Below, one piece after another: positions 9,238 through 16,189 of a stretch of 41,002 nucleotides of DNA (within the stretch, counting starts at the first letter, position 1; every line of letters starts with the position of its first letter). A program made the position numbers and the translations under genes. This DNA comes from JBHJGO01 sp050331715 (lineage in GTDB: Bacteria > Cyanobacteriota > Cyanobacteriia > Cyanobacteriales > Microcoleaceae). The notes beneath the pieces are model-generated. The model saw only the letters and a program-made list of their open reading frames with translations. It did not search any database and was not told the DNA's origin. Location of the stretch: NCBI GenBank assembly GCA_050331715.1, contig JBHJGO010000038.1:1-41002 (forward strand), in the 5' to 3' direction.

Positions 9238-9247
9238 ACCAATGCTG

Positions 9248-9276
9248 AACGAAATGGCGGCGTCCACCATTTCGTT
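9248..9276. terminator. Bidirectional hairpin between convergent genes
   Basis: A perfect 10-bp stem AACGAAATGG / CCATTTCGTT with a 9-base loop lies 10 bases after the secreted-protein stop and 17 bases before the hydrolase stop on the other strand. A short T-run follows on the plus strand. The position between convergent genes suggests a shared terminator. Confidence 0.7.
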
Positions 9277-9293
9277 TCCGATAACTTGTTAGA

Positions 9294-10532
9294 TTAATTG
9301 GCTAAGTCCACCACGGTATTCAACAGAACATTTGCTCCTTTTTCAATATCTTCCCAATGTGTCCATTCGTCTGGAGCATGACTCACCCCATTCACACTAG
9401 GAACAAAAATCATCCCGGCCTTGGTAATTGCCGACAGAAATTGTACGTCATGGCCTGCGCCGCTTGGCATCAGCATATATTTGTAGTTGAGTCTGCGGGT
9501 GACATCCTCAAAGGTATTAACGATATCTGAATGACAGGGTTGGGGCTTGAGCCAGCTTAGTTGGTCATACTCAAACATCAGCCGATGCCGACGGGCAATA
9601 GCTGACAGAGCTTTGCGACAGGTATCCGCTAGCGATCGCAGCACGTCCTCATTCAAATCACGTCCTACCAGGGAAAATTCCACTTCTCCTGGAATAGTGT
9701 GGGGGTTGCCTGGTTTCAGCTCCACATAGCCAACGGTAAGGCGACTTTTCTCCGTACCCTCCTCTTCGACAATGCGAGGAATCTCGCTGGCAAAGCTAGC
9801 CAAACCCATAAAGGCATCACTGCGCATATTCATCGGAGACGTTCCCGCGTGGTCAGCCTTGCCAATTAATCGGACGATCCACTTGAAAATGCCAGAAATT
9901 CCCTCAACGACGCCAATCGTTTTATGCTCTGTTTCTAGAACTGGCCCCTGTTCCACATGCAATTCGACAAAAGCGTGCATGGAATTGGGCGGGCGACGAG
10001 TATGCAAGGCTGTTTGGGTGTTCATATTGAACTTTGCCAGTGCATCTTTAAGAAATTCTCCCTCCATAGAACGAGCGCTCTCTAGCCAATCGGGCCTCAA
10101 ATCTCCCGCCAATGCCTGTGCGCCCAACATGCCGCCGAACCGACCCTCTTCTTCACTGGTCGCGATCACTTCAATCGGACGTCTAATTCGAATGTCCCTT
10201 TCCTGAATCACCCGCAAGCATTCCAGACCCGCAATCACACCTAGGCTACCATCAAACATACCGCCACAGGGCACACTGTCCAGGTGAGAGCAAATGGCAA
10301 CCGTTGCTCCTTCCTCTGGCCCGATGCGGCCAATCACATTCCCCACCCCATCCATGTAGGTTTTAAAGCCATAGCTGCGGAATTTATCCATCAACCACTG
10401 CCGGGCTTCCATATCAATTTCTGTCAGACCGGGACGATAAATTCCCTTGTCTTTCTCGTTATAACCAAACTTTGACAATTCATAGAGATCTTTCTCAATT
10501 CGCTCAACGTCTACGTAATAAATCTCTGACAT
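9294..10532 (-). CDS. M20-family Zn-dependent amidohydrolase (N-carbamoyl-L-amino acid hydrolase / allantoate amidohydrolase type)
   Basis: A 412-residue cytosolic metallohydrolase of the HyuC/AllC/beta-ureidopropionase group. Metal-site and catalytic motifs are visible: H83 and D94 (CSHLDSVPCGGMFDGSLGV), E127/E128 (TSEEEGRFGG), H192 (LHVEQGPVLE) and H385 (GVSHAPDEWTHW). The dimerisation-domain segment GKADHAGTSPMNMRSDA and the GAGHDVQFL block also fit. Substrate cannot be decided from sequence alone; N-carbamoyl amino acids, ureidopropionate or allantoate are all handled by this family. It lies 133 bases downstream of the STAND gene on the same strand, with a perfect -10 TATAAT in the gap, so it probably has its own promoter. 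Confidence 0.9.
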   Translation of the reverse strand: MSEIYYVDVERIEKDLYELSKFGYNEKDKGIYRPGLTEIDMEARQWLMDKFRSYGFKTYMDGVGNVIGRIGPEEGATVAICSHLDSVPCGGMFDGSLGVIAGLECLRVIQERDIRIRRPIEVIATSEEEGRFGGMLGAQALAGDLRPDWLESARSMEGEFLKDALAKFNMNTQTALHTRRPPNSMHAFVELHVEQGPVLETEHKTIGVVEGISGIFKWIVRLIGKADHAGTSPMNMRSDAFMGLASFASEIPRIVEEEGTEKSRLTVGYVELKPGNPHTIPGEVEFSLVGRDLNEDVLRSLADTCRKALSAIARRHRLMFEYDQLSWLKPQPCHSDIVNTFEDVTRRLNYKYMLMPSGAGHDVQFLSAITKAGMIFVPSVNGVSHAPDEWTHWEDIEKGANVLLNTVVDLAN

Positions 10533-10648
10533 TTCCCTGATTTACAGCATTCCTTTGAAGTAACTTGGTACAACTCAAACAGAATAAAACCCGCCACCCC
10601 TAAAAATACATAGCCTGACACACTGAACCATATCGATTATGCTTGATT

Positions 10649-10654
10649 ATTATA
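10649..10654 (-). promoter_or_regulatory. Candidate -10 box for the amidohydrolase gene
   Basis: Reads TATAAT on the minus strand, a perfect sigma-70-type -10, about 115 bases before the hydrolase ATG. No good -35 is found at 16-18 bases; a TTGACC is 23 bases upstream. Candidate only. Confidence 0.35.
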
Positions 10655-10665
10655 CCCGGAAAGGG

Positions 10666-12990
10666 TTATTGGTCATTGGTCAATCTTTTTAAAAACCTCT
10701 TAATCCGCTTAGCATCCCAGGTCATGCCTAAACGAATGAAATTATTGTGGGCTTTACTAGCCCAAGAAGTGGCCTTGGAATAGTTTTTTCTCGACATTTC
10801 TAACATCGCGAATGAGGCTTGATAACAGGCAATTCTACGTTTGTCTTTATTTGCCGCCACCTCATCAAACCCGGCTTTAAGTAAATTTTCGGCCTGCTCT
10901 AGATCGCCTTCCATAATTAAAATATCTGCTAGGATTCGCTGGGCATAGTTGCGGGATCTGAGATAGTGAATTGATTCAGTCCGTTCAATTACTTGATGAC
11001 ACAATTGTTTTGCTTGATCATAATTTTGTTGCCAGAAATAAACCTCAGCCCGTTCTCGATCAATGTAGATCTGATAGCTAATCCGTTCATCCTCCGATAA
11101 ATTCTCCTGATCCAGTCGTTCCTGCTCGATATCAAGCCATCTATGTGACTCTTGGTACTGTCCCAGGCGAATATACAATCCGGCCAGATGGTTTGTAATG
11201 TAGTCAATGGTTTGAAAATGGGCGTAGCTTCGCAATTCCCAGACTTGCAGGAGTAGTTTCTCAGCTTTTTCCAGTTGTTCCGACCCTCCCATTAATATCA
11301 GAATTCTTCCCTTTTGCGCCCTGGATTTTAAGGCACAGGCATGATCGCCTCGTCGAGTCGATTCCTTGATGATCCAGCCGAGCCAGAATAACCGATCCTC
11401 CCAAAGTCCTCGCAGATTAGCATAGTTGTTTAAGCAATTCCATAATTGTTTTACATCTTCGTAGCGTTCCTCATCCTTACACCAGCGTAGAACAGCCAAA
11501 AAGTTATCCCATTCGTCCTCTATCGAGCCGTAGCCAATGCCATGTTTTTCCTGCTGACTTTGCAACCTATATTTCTGGGCCAAGTCTATGTACCAGGTGA
11601 CCCAGTGGTTGAGAATTTCATGTTTGAATTTGGGTTCTTTTGCTAGTTCTGCCAGGACATATTCCCGCGTTAAGGGTAACATTCCATACCGTCCTTTCCG
11701 AAAGCGCACCAGAGAAAGTTGTTGCAATTTTTCTAAGGCTCGATCAATAAACCGAATCGGTTCTGTATATAATCCTGCCACCTGCACTACAGCCTCCCGA
11801 ATCGGAAATCGATGGAAAATGGCAATCGAAACCATTAAGCGATAGGCAGGTTGTCCTTTCAAATCTTCAACTGCTTTTTTAAAACAAAAGTGAGCTATAT
11901 CCCCTTCGGAATCCTTCAGATCATCCAGCACAGTTTCCAGGGAACTACTACTTGAGAGACGACCAACCGCATAAATAATCACAATTGGAACGCCACTGCT
12001 AGCTTCATATAATTTCCGTTGATCGTTACAGGTGAGATGAACAGCCTTTTCCTGTAGTTGTTGCTGGATCAGTTTCAAGCTGTCAGCTTCCGATAGGCAA
12101 TCTAGCCGAATCGGTACATAACCCAATTGCTCACGGGTCGTAATAATCGATTTAACACCGGGGGGGAGATCATAGAGAAAAGCCTGAACTTTATCTTTGT
12201 CTTCTATCGTTTCTAAGTTGTCGATGATTAATAACGTTCTTTGCTGCTTTAAACTTAGCTTTACTCGATCTAGTTGCTCACCAAAATTTGTTAAAAAGAT
12301 GGCGGAACTGTCCAGAGTGTTGAGAATTGTTCGATAGATTTCTTGTAGGGTACGCTGAGCTTCTAATCGTTCAACAATTCCCGTTGGCAATAGATAGGAT
12401 TCCTTCGCAGAAATAAAAATGATGGCATCAAATAGAGGAATTTTACGAGAACAATCAGGGGCATTAATTTCCCTGGCCAAACCCTCTCGCCGTTCTAGAC
12501 AGCGATAGGCTGCTTCCAAAACCAGAGCAGTTTTTCCGACTCCACCAATCCCATCTACCGTAATAATCGAAGCAGCATGATCCCTGGACAAATAGCTCAT
12601 CAAATTACAGAGTTCTTTTTCCCGTCCCACAAAATCATTGGTCTGAGTTGGCAGGTTTTGATTAGCAAGTAGATGAAGTTGTTCTCGGCGTTCTCTTGGG
12701 CTTTGGGGCATCGGCAAAGCTTGATTCTCGGATTCGACTGGGGGTAACCATTCATCCGCTGCTACAATTTCAGCAGGTTGCAAATCGAGAACGTGGGCAA
12801 TCTTGCGAATTGCATCCTTCTCAATCCTTCGGCCCCAGCTTGGGTTCAGGAGCTTCCTAACTTGTTCGGTACTAACTTCGGCGGCTTCAGCCAGATCCTC
12901 CTGGGTAAACCCTCGCTTTGCTATCTGCGTTTCAAGCTTTCTCAAACCTGATGGGCTTGCTGTAAATCCTCTGCGTCTTCGTCGGCTCAT
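10666..12990 (-). CDS. HTH-NB-ARC-TPR STAND ATPase (NLR-like)
   Basis: 774 residues in three parts. Residues 14-72 are a helix-turn-helix of XRE type (GFTQEDLAEAAEVSTEQVRKLL, then LQPAEIV). After a linker, FVGREKEL (about 120) begins an NB-ARC ATPase: Walker A GIGGVGKT (147-154), Walker B LLIIDNLE (about 253-260), sensor ITTREQLG (about 283-290) and GVP at 333-335, followed by a winged-helix-like region. From about 470 to the end are TPR-like helical repeats (for example EKLLLQVWELRS, QAENLLKAGFDE). STAND proteins of this type are signal-activated oligomerising switches; bacterial members act in transcription control or phage defence. With a DNA-binding N-terminus, a regulator is the simpler reading. 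No effector gene is adjacent. Confidence 0.85.
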   Translation of the reverse strand: MSRRRRRGFTASPSGLRKLETQIAKRGFTQEDLAEAAEVSTEQVRKLLNPSWGRRIEKDAIRKIAHVLDLQPAEIVAADEWLPPVESENQALPMPQSPRERREQLHLLANQNLPTQTNDFVGREKELCNLMSYLSRDHAASIITVDGIGGVGKTALVLEAAYRCLERREGLAREINAPDCSRKIPLFDAIIFISAKESYLLPTGIVERLEAQRTLQEIYRTILNTLDSSAIFLTNFGEQLDRVKLSLKQQRTLLIIDNLETIEDKDKVQAFLYDLPPGVKSIITTREQLGYVPIRLDCLSEADSLKLIQQQLQEKAVHLTCNDQRKLYEASSGVPIVIIYAVGRLSSSSSLETVLDDLKDSEGDIAHFCFKKAVEDLKGQPAYRLMVSIAIFHRFPIREAVVQVAGLYTEPIRFIDRALEKLQQLSLVRFRKGRYGMLPLTREYVLAELAKEPKFKHEILNHWVTWYIDLAQKYRLQSQQEKHGIGYGSIEDEWDNFLAVLRWCKDEERYEDVKQLWNCLNNYANLRGLWEDRLFWLGWIIKESTRRGDHACALKSRAQKGRILILMGGSEQLEKAEKLLLQVWELRSYAHFQTIDYITNHLAGLYIRLGQYQESHRWLDIEQERLDQENLSEDERISYQIYIDRERAEVYFWQQNYDQAKQLCHQVIERTESIHYLRSRNYAQRILADILIMEGDLEQAENLLKAGFDEVAANKDKRRIACYQASFAMLEMSRKNYSKATSWASKAHNNFIRLGMTWDAKRIKRFLKRLTNDQ
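10668..10681. repeat. Two tandem heptads at the end of the STAND gene
   Basis: Plus strand reads ATTGGTC ATTGGTC followed by AATC, overlapping the last four codons (TNDQ and stop) of the minus-strand STAND gene. It is a short version of the heptad repeats seen near glgA and rimO. Confidence 0.55.
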
Positions 12991-13245
12991 TGAATCTCAA
13001 TTAAGTTATTCATTGTTGTGCAGTTGTCAATTGAAGGCGGACGTGTAGATAGCATTCCCAAAAAAATCTGATCAAATCTCGCCTCTGGCAAGAAAACCAC
13101 CTTCATTGTAATAAGGGGGACTTCAATGCGGATAGATGCGATTACGGGTATTTAAGTAGATTCCTGTTAAGCGCACTTATGTAGCCTGTACGAATACTTG
13201 ATGGCTTTGGTATTCTTGAAACCATTCAAGCAGGAGGTAGCTATT

Positions 13246-13575
13246 ATGATTAATTTCTCGAGTATTCTGCTTCGCTCTTTCCCCTATTTCTTGGGTCTTC
13301 TGCTGCGCTCTTCATCGAATGATGCGATGAAATCAGCGCAACCGGGGTATGAGAAACGGTACAGTGGTGCAGCAACGGTGCTTGAGGCCGAGCTGTCCAA
13401 GCAGCTTCCGTACTGGCAGGGTCGGGTTGCTTTCCGAGGCACAACCTGGAAGGCAAAAACCCTGGATCGTCAACTATTTCGTGAGGGTGATGTTGTTGAA
13501 GTGTTGGGAATCACGAATATCACTTTAGTGGTTCAACAGATTGAATCAGCTCGATTCGAGGTTCCTGGAAATTGA
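13246..13575 (+). CDS. Small NfeD-like OB-fold protein
   Basis: 109 residues from an ATG with an ideal Shine-Dalgarno (AGGAGGT at 13232-13238, 7 bases upstream). The C-terminal two thirds resemble the NfeD soluble domain: GAATVLEAELSKQLPYWQG, then GTTWKAKTLDRQLFREGD and VVEVLGITNITLVVQ, the beta-barrel pattern ending in a valine-rich strand. The N-terminal segment (about 20 residues, FSSILLRSFPYFLGLLLRS) is moderately hydrophobic and may bind the membrane, but is too short for the usual multi-helix NfeD anchor. NfeD proteins usually partner stomatin-type proteins; none is adjacent. It is divergent from the STAND gene, with about 255 bases of upstream DNA. Confidence 0.75.
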   Translation: MINFSSILLRSFPYFLGLLLRSSSNDAMKSAQPGYEKRYSGAATVLEAELSKQLPYWQGRVAFRGTTWKAKTLDRQLFREGDVVEVLGITNITLVVQQIESARFEVPGN

Positions 13576-13615
13576 GGGGTTGAACGGATGTTGAAGAACC
13601 TTGAATCGCAGACAT

Positions 13616-13657
13616 GAATTGTTCACTGTTCAATTGTTCGCTGTTCAATTGTTCGCT
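13616..13657. repeat. 15-base tandem repeat at the rimO 3' end
   Basis: About 2.8 copies of a 15-base unit, ATTGTTCGCTGTTCA (first copy ATTGTTCACTGTTCA), made of 7- and 8-base half-units. It covers the rimO stop codon and its last four codons (ETANN), so the repeat supplies the end of the reading frame. Confidence 0.75.
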
Positions 13658-14961
13658 GTCTCACCATACAAATCATAGATATCCGCATCGGTAATTTTCA
13701 CTGGAACTATGGATGCTAGACGAGCTGTTCCCTTGACATAAACCAAACCATCCACTTCCGGTGCAAACCGAGCCGAACGACCCACAAATTCTCCAGTTTG
13801 TGGGTTTTCTTGTTCAATCAAAACGTCAACCACTTGACCGATGGATTGTTGATTCTGCCGCAAGGAAATCGGCTGCTGCACTTGCATTAAGGCATCTCGC
13901 CTCGCCTGTTTCACCGCTTCTGGGATAGGGTTCGGTAAATCGTAGGCGGCGGTTCCTGCCTCTGGGGAAAAGGTAAAAACACCAACGTGGTCGAATTGAT
14001 GCTGTTTAATAAAGTTCAGCAAATGCTCAAAATGGGCATTGGTTTCGCCGGGAAATCCCACAATTAATGTTGTCCGCAGAACCGCATCGGGGAGGGCCGA
14101 TTTCAAGTGATCAATAATCTCATCATTCACCCGACACTGCCAGGGACGATTCATGGCTCGCAAAATTTCGGGATGGGAATGTTGTAACGGTAGATCCAAA
14201 TAGGGCAGAACGTTGGGGGTTTCTTGAATTGCCGCAATCACGGGTTCTGTCAATCCGGTCGGATAGGCATAGTGCATCCGAATCCAGGGAATATCCACCT
14301 TTCCCAGGGCTTGCAATAATGCCGCCAGCTTTGGCTCACCATAGAGATCTACGCCATAGTTTGTCGTAATCTGGGAAATCAAAATCACTTCCTGAACCCC
14401 CTGATCCGCCAGTTGCTGAACTTCAGCGACTATGGACTCGATTGGACGAGAGCGTTGATTGCCCCGTAGATGGGGAATAATACAGAAGGCACAGCGATAG
14501 TTACACCCTTCAGCGACTCGAACGTAGGCCACACCCTCTGATGTCGTGCGATAACGGGGGGTGGTTTCATCTGCAATGTAGGTCGGTTCGGGAGACACTT
14601 CCAGCACGCGATCGCCCTGTTCCACCCGATTTACGACATTAACAATTTTGTGGTAATCGCCTGTCCCAACAACAGCAACGGCTTCCGGCAATTCGTCCAA
14701 CAGCTCCGACTGAAAGTGTTGGGCCATACAGCCTGTAACAATAATTTTCTTGTCAGCTTCCGCCAGATCAACCAGTGCCTGTACCGATTCCTCTCTGGCG
14801 GCTTCAATAAAGCTACAGGTATTAACAATGACATAATCCGCCAGCGCTTCGTCAGAATCCACGCCATAGCCCGCCTGAACCAGCAGTCCCAGCATGTGTT
14901 CAGTGTCAATTCGGTTTTTTTCGCAGCCCAGGTGTGAAATGGCAATTGTCGGCTTAGACAT
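13645..14961 (-). CDS. rimO: Ribosomal protein uS12 methylthiotransferase RimO
   Basis: Radical-SAM enzyme that adds a methylthio group to an aspartate of ribosomal protein uS12. The N-terminal auxiliary cluster Cys are C13 (HLGCEKNRID), C49 (NTCSF) and C78 (TGCMAQ). The radical-SAM CxxxCxxC is C153, C157 and C160 (EGCNYRCAFCIIPH). GNQRSRP and a C-terminal TRAM domain (QVVDVLIEQENPQTGEFVGR) follow. HLGCEKN and the lack of MiaB-type features favour RimO over MiaB. At 438 residues it is normal in length. Its stop lies in a tandem repeat, so the last few residues may be strain specific. Confidence 0.95.
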   Translation of the reverse strand: MSKPTIAISHLGCEKNRIDTEHMLGLLVQAGYGVDSDEALADYVIVNTCSFIEAAREESVQALVDLAEADKKIIVTGCMAQHFQSELLDELPEAVAVVGTGDYHKIVNVVNRVEQGDRVLEVSPEPTYIADETTPRYRTTSEGVAYVRVAEGCNYRCAFCIIPHLRGNQRSRPIESIVAEVQQLADQGVQEVILISQITTNYGVDLYGEPKLAALLQALGKVDIPWIRMHYAYPTGLTEPVIAAIQETPNVLPYLDLPLQHSHPEILRAMNRPWQCRVNDEIIDHLKSALPDAVLRTTLIVGFPGETNAHFEHLLNFIKQHQFDHVGVFTFSPEAGTAAYDLPNPIPEAVKQARRDALMQVQQPISLRQNQQSIGQVVDVLIEQENPQTGEFVGRSARFAPEVDGLVYVKGTARLASIVPVKITDADIYDLYGETANN

Positions 14962-15120
14962 TCAGTCGGGGGAATCAAGATTTATAAAAGTACATCTCTC
15001 TATCCTAACAGTCCGATTGGAAGGAAACGTACCACTTCCCATATCAACTCTTATTTGCTGTTTGCGATGATGTTTAACTGAGTAGCTTTACTCGTCCCTG
15101 ATTACGCGGATGGACAGGGC

Positions 15121-15126
15121 TATAAT
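15121..15126 (+). promoter_or_regulatory. Candidate -10 box upstream of the fructosamine kinase
   Basis: A perfect TATAAT on the plus strand, 126 bases before the kinase ATG, with no clear -35 at normal spacing. The 290-base gap between rimO and the kinase gene holds nothing else I can support. Confidence 0.3.
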
Positions 15127-15252
15127 TCTAGAGGAAACTATTCTAACCTTCCGAAAATTGTTCTGTCTCTGGTGGTAAGTCTCTCGATGCATCCTCTTGG
15201 GACAGTTTGACCGTTGGGAGGATGACCAGGGCTTTATCAATATCAAAAAACC

Positions 15253-16131
15253 ATGTGGGATCAGATCGCCGAACACATTTCTCAAGCTACTGGAAAACCC
15301 TTTCAAATTCAGAGACAGCAATCCGTTGGTGGAGGATGTATCAATCAGGCCTACCGAATCATAGACGGAACAGCAGCCTACTTCATTAAACTCAATCAAG
15401 CCTCCCAAGCTTCCATGTTTGAGGCTGAGGCTTTGGGTGTTGAGCAAATGTGGCAAACCCAGACGATTCGTGTACCCAAACCAATTTGTCATGGCACAGT
15501 CGGCAGCCGCGCCTATATTGTTCTGGAATGGCTGGATATGAATGGTCGGGGTCATGGTCAAGCAATGGCTGAGATGGGTCACCAACTGGCTCGAATGCAC
15601 CAATGGGTGAGGCCGAATGCTTCCGAACAGCAACAATTTGGCTGGGATATGGAAAATACCATTGGTTCTACACCTCAGATCAACGACTGGAAATCTGACT
15701 GGGCTGAATTCTGGCGAGACAACCGCATCGGCTATCAACTAAAACTCGCTCGACAACGAGGCGCATCCTTTTCTCAAGGGGCAGCATTGCTGGACAAAAT
15801 TCCTGAGCTTCTAGCGGGTCACGATCCGCAACCGTCCCTAGTCCATGGAGATCTCTGGGGCGGCAATGCGGCGGTCACTGCCGACGGAGAACCCACCATT
15901 TTTGATCCCGCTACCTATTTTGGCGATCGCGAAGTGGACATTGCCATGACGGAAGTATTCGGCGGATTTTCCTCTGCGTTCTACGAAGCGTATAATGCTA
16001 CCTGGCCGCTGGAACCCGGATACAAGCGTCGCAAGATTCTCTATAACCTCTACCATATTCTGAATCACTACAATTTATTTGGTGGAGGCTATGCTTCTCA
16101 AGCAGAATCCATGATTCAGCAATTGTTATAG
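15253..16131 (+). CDS. Fructosamine kinase family protein
   Basis: A 292-residue protein-kinase-like fold enzyme that phosphorylates fructosamines or ribulosamines on glycated proteins, leading to spontaneous deglycation. Visible features are the Gly-rich SVGGGCINQAYRI near residues 24-36, K46 in YFIKLNQ, the hinge VLEWLDM, the catalytic HGDLWGGNAA (H198, D200, N205) and the metal-binding IFDPATYFGDREVDIAM (D218). Length and motif order are those of bacterial FN3K-related proteins. It is a single gene flanked by minus-strand genes. Confidence 0.92.
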   Translation: MWDQIAEHISQATGKPFQIQRQQSVGGGCINQAYRIIDGTAAYFIKLNQASQASMFEAEALGVEQMWQTQTIRVPKPICHGTVGSRAYIVLEWLDMNGRGHGQAMAEMGHQLARMHQWVRPNASEQQQFGWDMENTIGSTPQINDWKSDWAEFWRDNRIGYQLKLARQRGASFSQGAALLDKIPELLAGHDPQPSLVHGDLWGGNAAVTADGEPTIFDPATYFGDREVDIAMTEVFGGFSSAFYEAYNATWPLEPGYKRRKILYNLYHILNHYNLFGGGYASQAESMIQQLL

Positions 16132-16189
16132 AAACTTCTCAATCATCTGCAATTTGACCACTTTCCAAGGAAGGCTCCTTACTTTACTC

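Noticed and set aside
15088..15738. 216-codon minus-strand frame
   Set aside because: Antisense to the fructosamine kinase and its upstream region; no recognised motif and the kinase on the other strand is certain.
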